From the NCBI GenBank assembly GCA_023411375.1, contig JAEYOW010000044.1:255911-319910 (forward strand): a stretch of 64,000 nucleotides of DNA, in the 5' to 3' direction. Below the pieces are notes generated by a model. It had not been told where the DNA came from, made no database searches, and saw nothing but the letters and a program-made list of their open reading frames with translations. This DNA is from Bacillota bacterium (lineage in GTDB: Bacteria; Bacillota; Clostridia; Christensenellales; Aristaeellaceae). Positions 15,540 to 23,672 of the stretch are shown one piece after another. The translations under genes and the position numbers were made by a program. Numbering within the stretch: position 1 is the first letter of the stretch; each line of letters starts with the position of its first letter.

Positions 15540-18158
15540 ATGTCGAATCAGCAATTTACAGAAAAAAGCCGCGAAGCGCTTTCCAACGCCCAGCAGCTGA
15601 CGGTTGAATACCAGAACCAGGAGGTCACGCAGGAGCATTTGGCTTATGCGCTGCTTTCCGACGCGCAGGGGTTGATCCCCCAGCTTTTGACCAAAATGGG
15701 CAAGCAGCCGGAGGAAATCAAATCCCGGCTGGAAACCATGATTTCCCGTCTGCCCAAGGTGACGGGCGCGGGCCGCGAGCCTGACAAGATCTACATCAGC
15801 AGCGATGTGGAGCGTGCTTTGGTCGCCGCGCGTGACCGCGCGCAGCGCATGAAGGATGAATACCTGAGCGTGGAGCACCTGTTTCTGGGCCTGCTGGAAA
15901 AGCCCACCCGCGCCATGCAGGAGCTTTGGAAGGGCTACGCCATTGAGGAAAAGACCTTCCTGCCCGCGCTTCAAAGCGTGCGGGGAAACACACGCGTAAC
16001 CGGCGAAACGCCCGAGGATACCTACGATGTGCTGGCGAAATACGGCCAGGATCTGACTGCCCTTGCGCGCAGCCAGAAGTTGGACCCGGTGGTAGGCCGC
16101 GACAACGAAATCCGCAGCGTCATCCGCATCCTCACCCGAAAGACCAAGAACAATCCCGTGCTGATTGGCGAGCCTGGCGTTGGTAAGACCGCCATCGCCG
16201 AGGGCCTGGCGCAGCGCATCGTGCGCGGCGACGTGCCTGAAAGCCTGAAGGACCGGCAGGTCTTTTGCCTGGACATGGGCAGCCTGATCGCCGGCGCCAA
16301 ATACCGCGGCGAATTTGAGGAGCGCCTGAAGGCAGTGCTTGCCGAGATCAAGAAGAGCGAGGGCAAAATCCTGCTTTTTATCGACGAGTTGCACACCATC
16401 GTGGGCGCGGGCAAAACCGAGGGCTCCATGGACGCGGGCAACCTGTTAAAGCCTATGCTGGCGCGGGGCGAGCTGCACCTGATCGGCGCGACCACGCTGG
16501 ACGAATACCGGAAATATATTGAGAAGGACGCTGCGCTTGAGCGCCGGTTTCAGCCCGTGCTGGTGACGGAGCCAACGGTTGCCGATACCATTTCCATCCT
16601 GCGCGGCCTTAAGGAGCGCTATGAAGTTTTCCATGGCGTGAAGATCACCGACGGCGCGCTGATCGCCGCCGCCACCCTGTCCAACCGCTACATTACCGAC
16701 CGGTTTTTGCCGGATAAGGCCATCGACCTGGTGGACGAGGCCTGCGCGATGATCCGTACCGAGATCGACTCCATGCCCGCTGAGCTGGACGAGGTCAGCC
16801 GCCGCATCATGCAGCTGGAAATTGAGCAGGCGGCTCTGAAGAAGGAGAGCGACGAGGGCAGCCAGCGCCGCCTTGCCGCGCTGGAGGAGGAGCTTTCCAA
16901 GCTGCGCGACGAGTTCAGCGCCATGCGCGCGCGCTGGGAAAATGAAAAGAGCGCCATCCAGAAGGTGCAAAAGCTTCGTGAGGAAATTGAGCGTGTGAAC
17001 GCTGAAATCCAGAAGGCGGAGCGCGGGTATGATCTGGGCCGCGCCGCCGAGCTTAAGTATGGCGAGCTGCCAAAGCTTCAGGGCGAGCTGCTTAAGGAGG
17101 AAGAGATCGCGGAGCGCGAGCGCGGCGATGGAAGCCTGCTGCGCGACAAGGTTTCCGACGACGAGATTGCCCGCATCGTGAGCCGATGGACGGGCATCCC
17201 GGTGACCAAGCTCAAGGAGGGCGAACGTGAGAAGCTGCTTGAGCTTCCACGGGAGCTCCACAGGCGCGTGATCGGTCAGGACGAGGCGGTTACCAAGGTA
17301 AGCGAGGCCATTTTGCGCAGCCGCGCTGGCATCGCGGATGAAAACCGCCCCATCGGTAGCTTCCTGTTCCTCGGCCCTACCGGCGTGGGCAAGACGGAGC
17401 TTGCCAAGGCCCTTGCGCAAAGCCTGTTCGATGATGAGAAGAACATGGTGCGCATCGACATGAGCGAATACATGGAGAAATTCAGCGTCAGCCGCCTTGT
17501 AGGCGCGCCTCCGGGATATGTGGGCTACGAGGAGGGCGGACAGTTGACCGAGGCCGTGCGGCGCAAGCCCTATTGCGTCGTGCTTCTGGACGAGGTGGAA
17601 AAGGCGCATCCGGACGTGTTCAACATCCTGTTGCAGGTGTTGGACGACGGGCGCATTACCGACAGCCAGGGCCGCACCGTGGACTTTAAGAACACCATTA
17701 TCATCATGACCTCAAACCTGGGCAGCCAGTACCTGCTGGACGGGATTGAGAACGGACGGATCACCGAAGCGGCCCGCGACAGCGTCATGCAGTTGTTGCG
17801 CACGCAGTTCAGGCCGGAGTTTCTTAACCGGATTGATGATATCGTATTTTACAAGCCGCTGGAGCGCGAGGAAATTACCCGGATTGTGCGGCTGCTGGCC
17901 ATGGGCCTTGCCAAACGGCTGGAAGAACGCGACATCCATATCGAGCTTTCCGAAGCGGCGGTGGACGCCATCGCGGACGCGGGGTTTGATCCCGTGTACG
18001 GCGCTCGCCCGCTGAAGCGCTATATGCAAAGCCATCTGGAAACGATGCTCGCCCGCGAGATCGTTAGCGGCGGCATCCTGCCGGGGCAGCGTGTGGTTGT
18101 TAATGTGGACGGGGATGGAAAGCTCGTGTGCCGCACGGAAGCGTTGGCGGTTAGGTAG
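15540..18158 (+). CDS. clpB: ATP-dependent disaggregase ClpB
   Basis: An 872-residue AAA+ chaperone that, with DnaK, pulls apart aggregated proteins in the cytoplasm. The ATG at 15540 follows AAGGAGGG; a TTG-initiated longer frame overlaps the CtsR box region and is rejected. Domains in order: Clp N domain (about 1-145), first AAA+ module with Walker A GEPGVGKT near 210, a coiled-coil middle domain (about 400-520, many E/K/R heptads), and second AAA+ module with GPTGVGKT near 612 and a C-terminal D2-small domain. It has no ClpP-binding IGF loop that I can see, consistent with ClpB rather than ClpC. Control is by the CtsR box. Confidence 0.97.
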   Translation: MSNQQFTEKSREALSNAQQLTVEYQNQEVTQEHLAYALLSDAQGLIPQLLTKMGKQPEEIKSRLETMISRLPKVTGAGREPDKIYISSDVERALVAARDRAQRMKDEYLSVEHLFLGLLEKPTRAMQELWKGYAIEEKTFLPALQSVRGNTRVTGETPEDTYDVLAKYGQDLTALARSQKLDPVVGRDNEIRSVIRILTRKTKNNPVLIGEPGVGKTAIAEGLAQRIVRGDVPESLKDRQVFCLDMGSLIAGAKYRGEFEERLKAVLAEIKKSEGKILLFIDELHTIVGAGKTEGSMDAGNLLKPMLARGELHLIGATTLDEYRKYIEKDAALERRFQPVLVTEPTVADTISILRGLKERYEVFHGVKITDGALIAAATLSNRYITDRFLPDKAIDLVDEACAMIRTEIDSMPAELDEVSRRIMQLEIEQAALKKESDEGSQRRLAALEEELSKLRDEFSAMRARWENEKSAIQKVQKLREEIERVNAEIQKAERGYDLGRAAELKYGELPKLQGELLKEEEIAERERGDGSLLRDKVSDDEIARIVSRWTGIPVTKLKEGEREKLLELPRELHRRVIGQDEAVTKVSEAILRSRAGIADENRPIGSFLFLGPTGVGKTELAKALAQSLFDDEKNMVRIDMSEYMEKFSVSRLVGAPPGYVGYEEGGQLTEAVRRKPYCVVLLDEVEKAHPDVFNILLQVLDDGRITDSQGRTVDFKNTIIIMTSNLGSQYLLDGIENGRITEAARDSVMQLLRTQFRPEFLNRIDDIVFYKPLEREEITRIVRLLAMGLAKRLEERDIHIELSEAAVDAIADAGFDPVYGARPLKRYMQSHLETMLAREIVSGGILPGQRVVVNVDGDGKLVCRTEALAVR

Positions 18159-18177
18159 GCGTGAAGAAACCCGGTGA

Positions 18178-18216
18178 GAGGAGTCGGAGGGCCAGCAGCC
18201 CTCCGGCTCCTCTATA
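18178..18216 (+). terminator. Terminator after clpB
   Basis: A 15-bp stem (18178-18192 with 18198-18212, one G-U pair) with a five-base loop, followed by TATATTTA. Confidence 0.75.
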
Positions 18217-18374
18217 TTTATGCGAGGACTTACCGTTGCCGCCGGATCAGGGCAATAATGAAATCGAGGAAAGCCAAGGTGGAAGAAATAGCGGCATTCA
18301 TTCGTTGTTATATACTGGAAATAAAACTTTCCGTGAGCCAATGCGAATGACGTGCATCAGAGGAGGGGACGGGA

Positions 18375-19325
18375 ATGAAGCGGATACTGGCATGGATGCT
18401 CTTTACGGCAATGTTACTGCCTGGAATGGCGGTGGGCGCGCAGAATGAATCGGGAGCGCCGGAGGTGGCGGCGCCGGCGTTTGTCTCCTACAACTTCGAA
18501 ACGGAAGTAGGCGGATTGCTGAGCCTGAAATTTAACATTACCCAAGAGGCTGGGGGACTGTTTGTCTTAGAGGATGGTTACCTGAGCGTAGGCTATGAGC
18601 AGGAGGATGATGTGATCAGCCCGTTCCCAGCTGGAAAACCGTTAACCTGCTTAAACAGCGATTTGAGCGTGCGCTGGGTGCTGGAGGACGAGCGCCTGGC
18701 CGGAGCGTGGTACACGGACCTGCTTGAGCTTCCCGACGCGCTGCTGCTGGGGAGCGAGCGTTCCCCGGCCGACGTGGGGCAGATCTATTCCCTTATGATG
18801 GTCGAAAAGGACACGGGAGCCGTCCGCTGGCAGATCGAAGGGAAGAAGCGTATGGGAGACGGGCTGCTGTATATCGGCCCGTGCCGGGCGGACGAAAACG
18901 GCAACATCCTGGTGGGCTCCAACGGCGACCTGCGCGGCAATCAGGATGGAGCGGGCACACTGTCGCTGCTTAATGCCGCCGATGGCTCGGTGCTGTGGAC
19001 GAAGGAATATCAGACGGAATATGGTATGATCATGATTTCGGACATTTGCCCGCTGGGCGATGGATGGTTGATATCCGGCAGGCTCGGTGAACGCGGAGAG
19101 GACGCGGTCATTCTATACGCCGGCCCGCAATGGGTGACACAGGGCTATTTTATCCTGCGGTCTGAGGCTGAGAGCTATCACTATGTCCCGCGGCGGCTGA
19201 TACCGGCGTCCGAGGATGTGGTGTATCTGGGAGGCTGGGAGTGGGAGCTGAATGCCGAGGCGGGCAAGGAGGAGAATCCCACGCTGTATATGATGCGCAT
19301 TACGCAGGATGCTTTTATTGACTGA
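18375..19325 (+). CDS. Secreted PQQ/WD-like beta-propeller protein, unknown function
   Basis: A 316-residue product with a clear signal peptide (MKRILAWMLFTAMLLPGMAVGA). The mature part shows repeating blocks of the type 'DLSVRWVLEDERL', 'DTGAVRWQIEG' and 'ADGSVLWTKEY', which resemble the W-x repeat of PQQ-like/quinoprotein-type beta-propellers such as BamB. I do not recognise a specific family. A GAGGGGACGGGA ribosome-binding site precedes the ATG. It is a single gene between two terminators. Confidence 0.7.
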   Translation: MKRILAWMLFTAMLLPGMAVGAQNESGAPEVAAPAFVSYNFETEVGGLLSLKFNITQEAGGLFVLEDGYLSVGYEQEDDVISPFPAGKPLTCLNSDLSVRWVLEDERLAGAWYTDLLELPDALLLGSERSPADVGQIYSLMMVEKDTGAVRWQIEGKKRMGDGLLYIGPCRADENGNILVGSNGDLRGNQDGAGTLSLLNAADGSVLWTKEYQTEYGMIMISDICPLGDGWLISGRLGERGEDAVILYAGPQWVTQGYFILRSEAESYHYVPRRLIPASEDVVYLGGWEWELNAEAGKEENPTLYMMRITQDAFID

Positions 19326-19393
19326 CAATCCACAGAAAAGGTGAAAACGCGCCGCATGCTCACCTTTGTCCGCCGCTAATTTGACGGCCCTGA

Positions 19394-19420
19394 ACGGAAG
19401 CCTCCCGCTTCCGTTTTTTT
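19394..19420 (+). terminator. Terminator after the secreted propeller gene
   Basis: ACGGAAGC (19394-19401), loop CTCCC, GCTTCCGT (19407-19414), then a T run to 19420. Confidence 0.9.
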
Positions 19421-19998
19421 GTACGCCGCCAGTCCCGCAAGCGGCGGTTCAGCTGTTGGCACTTGACAGCACGTTTGATTGGATACAGGGGCGCTCAGCG
19501 ATTCTGCCATACCTTCGGTCACTCACCTGTCCTCTGGCAGACATCCTCTTTCGAGCAACTGATTTCAACACGCCCTGTTCCTTTCATGCTGTATTACCGG
19601 CAACCGCCGGGTCCTTTCCTCCGTCTGCTTTCGCAGACTTCTCAGGTACTATGACCCAGACTGACTTCTGTGGACTCAGCCATGCCTTGCAACATGGGTT
19701 ACATCTCGCGATGCGTTCCCCACAGACCTTCATACATAAGGTACAATAGCCTTCATTCCATGTAGCCGCCGCATTTACGTGACAGAGTTAGGATAGTATG
19801 GGACTTCGACTTGCGCGGCAGCTTTGTCCGCTCTGTCCCGCCTTGTATGCGATTTCTGTTCGTCGGCTCGGAACTTTGCCTGCGGCTTCCTTCAGATTCT
19901 ACCTCGCGATAGACACCCTTGCCGTTCGGCTAACACTTCCTACTACCAAGCGAGTAGTGGACTTTCACCACCTAGCTTATTGCCCATGGCGGGCGTAC
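19421..19998 (-). mobile_element. Group II intron remnant (5' domains, no reverse transcriptase)
   Basis: Read on the minus strand from 19998, this sequence closely resembles the 5' ribozyme part of LtrA-encoding group II introns common in gut Firmicutes. It begins near GTACGCCC, continues through AAGCTAGGTGGTGAAAGTCC, GTAGTAGGAAGTGTTAGCC and GACGAACAGAAATCGCAT, and runs to TGCCAACAGCTGAACCGCC. Reverse-transcriptase coding sequence is absent, and I could not find a canonical domain V hairpin before the sequence runs into the neighbouring terminator at about 19421, so it is probably 3'-truncated and inactive. The first bases GTACG differ from the usual GTGYG. Plus-strand open frames here are not genes. 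The identification is by recalled sequence resemblance; exact boundaries are uncertain. Confidence 0.6.
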
Positions 19999-20001
19999 AG
20001 C

Positions 20002-20040
20002 GAAAGCTGCGCCAGTCTGGCAGACTGACGCAGCGCTTTC
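20002..20040 (-). terminator. Hairpin downstream of the four-gene membrane operon
   Basis: Bases 20002-20019 pair with 20021-20040 (about 18 bp with a two-base bulge). On the minus strand it lies about 70 bases past the stop of the 143-residue gene and directly abuts the intron remnant at the point where a T tract would be expected. It is probably the operon's terminator, interrupted by the intron. Confidence 0.5.
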
Positions 20041-20109
20041 TCGAATATATTTGGTATTTGTCAACATTCTGAAGTTATAACCTCGTCTTAGATATATCGT
20101 TTCGTTGTT

Positions 20110-20541
20110 TTATGCAGTAAGTTTTACTTCTCCTTTTCGTGTCGATTTGCATGAAATACAAAGATTATCGCCATCTGCCAAGGTAACAATAAGACCATCT
20201 TGGGTAGACTTTGCTGAAATAGAGGTTGAGCTCATAGCCCCAGCGAGTGCGCCGATGCCAGAACCAGAAGCGCCAAAGCTCAGAACGCCACCTACGAGTG
20301 CCGAACCGATGGCCTTTCCTCGTCTTTTGCTCTTTCCGCGAGGATCTATAAAGCGAAGCGAATGCTTGCCAGCGCTAATGGTAAAGGAATAAGGTTCTTT
20401 CCTTGCAGCTAACACATGCGTTTCGCCATCCAGAATAAATTGAATCTTGCTTTTTTGAAAAATCCTTATCAATCCCAAAAGGCCGCCTGATTTTACCCAG
20501 AGGTTTTCATTTTGAACCGTAATTGATACCTGTGCGCTCAT
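20110..20541 (-). CDS. Small glycine-rich protein, unknown function
   Basis: A 143-residue product with an AGGAGG ribosome-binding site. I do not recognise a family. Residues 1-65 look like an all-beta domain ending in YSFTISAGKHSLRFIDP, reminiscent of PEGA-type surface domains. Residues 68-105 are basic, then strongly glycine/alanine-rich (GGVLSFGASGSGIGALAG), like a glycine-zipper membrane hairpin. The C-terminus is again beta-rich. It is the last gene of a leftward operon of membrane proteins and is more AT-rich than the flanking chromosome. Confidence 0.65.
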   Translation of the reverse strand: MSAQVSITVQNENLWVKSGGLLGLIRIFQKSKIQFILDGETHVLAARKEPYSFTISAGKHSLRFIDPRGKSKRRGKAIGSALVGGVLSFGASGSGIGALAGAMSSTSISAKSTQDGLIVTLADGDNLCISCKSTRKGEVKLTA

Positions 20542-20596
20542 GATAAAATCCTCCTATTTCTTGAAATGTGTCAGAATTTCTAGTCTCAAAAGCCGG

Positions 20597-21274
20597 TTAT
20601 AACTTACCTTGAGCCGCTAGCTGCATTTTGGCTTGATAGATGTCGCTTTCCAGAAGTGCAAGTGCTTCTTTTAAACTGTCGGCTTGCTTAGATTGGATGT
20701 AGCTCCAAATTTCGCCGCCCCAATTCCAGTATTTCTCTGGGACGCCTCCATCCTTTATTAAATTTCTTAGCTGTTTTTCTACCGCCTCAATCATGCTTTG
20801 AGCAATGATAAGACTCTTCTGATCCTCCACATAAGTAGCTTTACAAGCCTTTACTTCTTTGCAATATTCAAAGGTTGGCTCGATGCTTTTGAACAATCCT
20901 ATCAAAAATAATGCAATACAAATGATGCCAAATGTAAAGGCAGTATTTAGGAGGATATTTCTGTGCAACATAAGAGAAGGGTTCATGATGCATGCAATTA
21001 TACTATAACCGAGACATCCAAAAATGACGCACACTTGAAAAAGCGGATTCAGCAACTTCTCTTTCATGTAACCAACTGTGCTATTCGTTATGAAAGCAAT
21101 GCCTGCATGAGATTGTTCTGCTAAAGATATGCGTTCTTCAAGTTCCGCAACCTTTTCCGCCTGTTCTTCTTTGGCATAATGGCATAGCATGCAGGAAACA
21201 CGTAACGTTTGCAAAATCGGATCCTCACAACGAGGATCGCCATCATCAAAAGAAAACTCTTGGCTTTCTGTCAT
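20597..21274 (-). CDS. Two-TM membrane protein with PEKYW/LKEAL module (paralogue 1)
   Basis: A 225-residue product. The ATG at 21274 follows GGGGGAGAG and is preferred over one 39 bases upstream. Two adjacent hydrophobic segments (about residues 95-145) are preceded and followed by charged helical regions. Near the C-terminus the pattern PEKYWNWGGEIWSYI..ADSLKEAL matches the upstream neighbour's PEKYWDEAPLLWSYV..ADNLKEAL, so the two are paralogues. Unknown function; both ends are probably cytoplasmic with a helical hairpin in the membrane. It lies 22 bases downstream of its paralogue. Confidence 0.75.
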   Translation of the reverse strand: MTESQEFSFDDGDPRCEDPILQTLRVSCMLCHYAKEEQAEKVAELEERISLAEQSHAGIAFITNSTVGYMKEKLLNPLFQVCVIFGCLGYSIIACIMNPSLMLHRNILLNTAFTFGIICIALFLIGLFKSIEPTFEYCKEVKACKATYVEDQKSLIIAQSMIEAVEKQLRNLIKDGGVPEKYWNWGGEIWSYIQSKQADSLKEALALLESDIYQAKMQLAAQGKL

Positions 21275-21296
21275 GTCCAACCTCTCTCCCCCTGCT

Positions 21297-22094
21297 TTAG
21301 TTATTGCTATCATAAACAGCGGTGAGCATTAAGAGCGTATTGAGATCGTTATTCAGTTCTGCCTGAGCAACAGATGCTTCGATGGAATCAAGCTGATCGT
21401 TTAAAGCCTGAACTGTAGAAAGAAGCTCACGGTTCTGATCGGACAGACTTTTCATAGTATTCAACATTTCTGCACGTTGCCTTTCTTCATGAAGTATATG
21501 CAATGCTTCCTTTAGATTGTCGGCACGTCCATCCTCAACGTAACTCCAAAGCAAGGGAGCTTCATCCCAATATTTTTCGGGAATTCCCTCTGGCATCTTG
21601 GAAAGAGCCCTCAACAAGGCCGTACATTTCGCAATGCTTGCCTGTGTGCCATCTCTTTCCCTCTTCCAAGCAGAAATGTTGCGCCCGTGCATCTCCCTTT
21701 CTGTTTGATATGCGATAAGCGCGCATCCGGCTTCAATTTTAGCATTGCTTAAATCGCGCTTCTTTACGATAACAATAATTGTGATCATTATGCCGATACA
21801 CAAGATAAACAGTATAGGAGTCCACCCAAGTACATTGCTCAGCATGCCCATTGCTACAATGGTTCCTAGAATCAATGGGCCATAGAAGCCTGAATCGCGA
21901 ACAGCACGATTTCGTTCCACCTGATCAGAGAAATACTCATCATCTGAAATAAATCGACGGTTGATCTTTTGGTTTTGCTTTGCAAGCTGCTCAATCAGCG
22001 CTTCCTTTAGAATCACAATCTTCGCCGCAACTTGAAAACCGTTTAAGTCTTTGCCTTCATCAACATCAAGCCATGTCATCAGATCAGCTTCCAT
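21297..22094 (-). CDS. Two-TM membrane protein with PEKYW/LKEAL module (paralogue 2)
   Basis: A 265-residue product, if the ATG at 22094 is used; a GTG at 22106 overlapping the previous gene is the alternative. Two membrane segments (about residues 70-120) are followed by a helical region, the PEKYW...WSYV...LKEAL module shared with its neighbour, and a C-terminal coiled coil (about 215-260, QNRELLSTVQALNDQLDSIEASV). No known family recognised. The module resembles a short helical domain seen at the C-terminus of other uncharacterised Firmicute membrane proteins, but I cannot name it. Confidence 0.75.
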   Translation of the reverse strand: MEADLMTWLDVDEGKDLNGFQVAAKIVILKEALIEQLAKQNQKINRRFISDDEYFSDQVERNRAVRDSGFYGPLILGTIVAMGMLSNVLGWTPILFILCIGIMITIIVIVKKRDLSNAKIEAGCALIAYQTEREMHGRNISAWKRERDGTQASIAKCTALLRALSKMPEGIPEKYWDEAPLLWSYVEDGRADNLKEALHILHEERQRAEMLNTMKSLSDQNRELLSTVQALNDQLDSIEASVAQAELNNDLNTLLMLTAVYDSNN

Positions 22095-22099
22095 ATATC

Positions 22100-22459
22100 T
22101 CACCACACCTCTGTTCCATCGGAATATGTAAGCGTCCCAAGCAAAACTCCTATGAGATCGCCAAAGTACATTTTGAATAGCTTAGCGATAGCAACAGGCA
22201 AGCCAATAATGCTTATAGACCAAAGGACAACGCGTCCGTATTCATGAAGCCGCTCACGATATTTATCATCATCGCCAAGATACTTCCACAAAAACAGCCC
22301 CATGCCAACCCATGCAACAAACAATGCTCCTGCACGAGATTTGCTTGGAAATTTTCTTGTAACAACTCTGGCTTCTTGGGTCGATGCCTGTTTTCTTCCG
22401 CAGATCGGGCACGCGGTTGATCCATATGGAATTTCCGATAAGCATTGGATGCATTTCAT
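22100..22459 (-). CDS. Zinc-ribbon membrane protein
   Basis: A 119-residue product; the ATG at 22459 follows AAGGAAG and is preferred over one 33 bases upstream. It starts with a four-cysteine zinc ribbon (MKCIQCLSEIPYGSTACPICGRK). Two hydrophobic segments follow (about residues 45-62 and 80-105). First gene of the four-gene leftward operon; its stop overlaps or abuts the start of the next gene. Zinc-ribbon/TM proteins of this kind often accompany small envelope-stress or unknown membrane complexes. Confidence 0.75.
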   Translation of the reverse strand: MKCIQCLSEIPYGSTACPICGRKQASTQEARVVTRKFPSKSRAGALFVAWVGMGLFLWKYLGDDDKYRERLHEYGRVVLWSISIIGLPVAIAKLFKMYFGDLIGVLLGTLTYSDGTEVW

Positions 22460-22567
22460 TATTATTCTTCCTTTCCTTATGAGTTTTCTCAATCAGAATT
22501 ATATTACAAATGTTGGTTGTAGTCAATACTATTAATGAGAGATTTAAAAAAACGAAAATAGCACTAT

Positions 22568-22573
22568 TATAAT
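22568..22573 (+). promoter_or_regulatory. -10 box of the XRE regulator gene
   Basis: TATAAT lies 18 bases before the preferred ATG at 22591, so the message would have a very short leader. I see no convincing -35. The 130-base gap between the divergent genes (22460-22590) is AT-rich and is the likely operator region for the regulator. Confidence 0.4.
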
Positions 22574-22590
22574 AATGGGTGATAAAAGTA

Positions 22591-22917
22591 ATGCTGACAA
22601 ATTTGAAGAAACTGCGAAAAGAATACAACATTTCCCAGCAGGAGCTGGCTGAAATTTTGGACATTAGCCAACAATCCATCAATAAATATGAAACCCGTAA
22701 TGTTCAACCGGATATAGAAATTTTAAAGAAGATGGCAGATTATTTTCATACGACCATTGACTATATTGTGGGAAGGGAAGAACAACTAAAAGTAGTTGTA
22801 GGAGGGCAAAAAATACAATTATCAATTGAGGAAATCGCATTATTGGCGCAATATCGCAATTTAGATATAGAACAGAGAGAATGTCTACGGTTACTTTTAC
22901 GGACATGGGAAAAATAG
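22591..22917 (+). CDS. XRE-family transcriptional regulator
   Basis: A 108-residue protein with an N-terminal Cro/CI-type helix-turn-helix (LKKLRKEYNISQQELAEILD, SQQSINKYETRNVQPDIEIL) followed by the common DYIVGRE linker. A short helical C-terminal half (about 70-108) may mediate dimerisation. A GTG start 12 bases upstream is also possible. It is divergent from the four-gene zinc-ribbon/membrane operon, which it probably controls together with its own gene. AT-rich compared with the chromosome. Confidence 0.88.
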   Translation: MLTNLKKLRKEYNISQQELAEILDISQQSINKYETRNVQPDIEILKKMADYFHTTIDYIVGREEQLKVVVGGQKIQLSIEEIALLAQYRNLDIEQRECLRLLLRTWEK

Positions 22918-23016
22918 CTTCAAACGTGATTCATGCTCTCTTAGTAATTATTATAGCTGGCTTTCTATTCGCTATTGGTTACGCTGCTTGTAACCTTTTT
23001 TGCTATGAAAACCTAA

Positions 23017-23345
23017 GGAACCGCTGATTAAAACGGTTCTAGGTTACTTTGAGTAAACACGGTAAGGCCAAAGAACATCCTAAACCCCCAAAAAACACGA
23101 AAACGCCCGGTTACTCCTGCTTTTCTCCTCCCCAAGGGCAGACGTCTCCCTTGTCAGTCCCAATCGACTGCCAGTCTGCGCCCTGCCTTCGCTAACGAGT
23201 ATAAATTGCTGCTGGCAAACAAAACAAGCAAGCGGTTCAGGTTTTTCGCAAGCCCACGATAGACTGTCTTACGAAAGCCACATTGCACTTTGACGAAATG
23301 GAATGGATGCTCGACCTTGCTGTGACCGCCAGTCATTCTTGACTT
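23017..23345 (-). mobile_element. IS5-family transposase remnant
   Basis: The minus strand encodes the C-terminal end of an IS5-type transposase: KVEHPFHFVKVQCGFRK, then YRGLAKNLNRLLVLFASSNLY, with the stop at 23154-23156. Nothing upstream of about 23345 continues the protein, so only the last ~55-60 residues remain. Bases 23017-23033 (GGAACCGCTGATTAAAA) look like the element's terminal inverted repeat; the partner end is missing. Inactive fragment. Confidence 0.7.
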
Positions 23346-23372
23346 GAACCGCGCTTGCCAAAGTGCTATACT
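23344..23372 (+). promoter_or_regulatory. Promoter of mgtE
   Basis: TTGAAC (23344-23349), a 17-base spacer and TATACT (23367-23372). The start is about 290 bases before the mgtE ATG, leaving a long leader. Confidence 0.6.
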
Positions 23373-23379
23373 CATCTTA

Positions 23380-23556
23380 GCGTGGGTTCCGCGGGGCCTG
23401 CCGCTCAATGTGAAAGAAAAAGGAGGAAAGGCAAGTGGAAAGCTGCGAACGAAGTAGAGCGACAGAAGCTGGCGTGCCATGCGGTTGCGCTTGCCTTTCC
23501 GATAAATAACGGAAGCAGCCGAAACGGCCTGAGCCGTGCCATGGCAGCGCAAAACC
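23380..23556 (+). promoter_or_regulatory. Structured mgtE leader, candidate attenuator (class unknown)
   Basis: About 180 bases between promoter and terminator hairpin. GGAAAGGCAAG (23425-23435) pairs perfectly with CTTGCCTTTCC (23490-23500), giving an 11-bp long-range stem. This stem sequesters an AGGAGG sequence and the GTG start of a possible 24-codon leader peptide (23435-23509, ending ...CGCACLSDK). The layout suggests control of readthrough into mgtE, as Mg2+ sensors do for this gene family, but I cannot match it to the M-box or any other named riboswitch. Confidence 0.4.
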
Positions 23557-23586
23557 GAAGTCGCCTGTAGGCGGCGGCTTCTTTTT
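23557..23586 (+). terminator. Intrinsic terminator inside the mgtE leader
   Basis: GAAGTCGCC (23557-23565) pairs with GGCGGCTTC (23573-23581), seven-base loop, then TTTTT. It lies about 85 bases before the mgtE ATG and would abort transcription unless relieved. Confidence 0.7.
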
Positions 23587-23672
23587 GCGCGTGCCGCGTT
23601 TTTGTCGCGCACTTCCTCGCTGAACCAACCGTCTGGCGCTTTGCGGGGCGGAGAAGAACAGGAGGCGCGAAT

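Noticed and set aside
15516..18341. Long minus-strand frames across clpB
   Set aside because: Shadows of the high-GC coding strand; their sequences have no family features and the clpB frame is fully supported.
19366..20072. Open frames of 60-127 codons on the plus strand in 19.4-20.1 kb
   Set aside because: They lie antisense to the intron-like sequence, lack ribosome-binding sites and show no protein features.
23380..23556. M-box (ykoK) riboswitch before mgtE
   Set aside because: I could not place the conserved M-box core sequences; kept only as a leader of unknown class.
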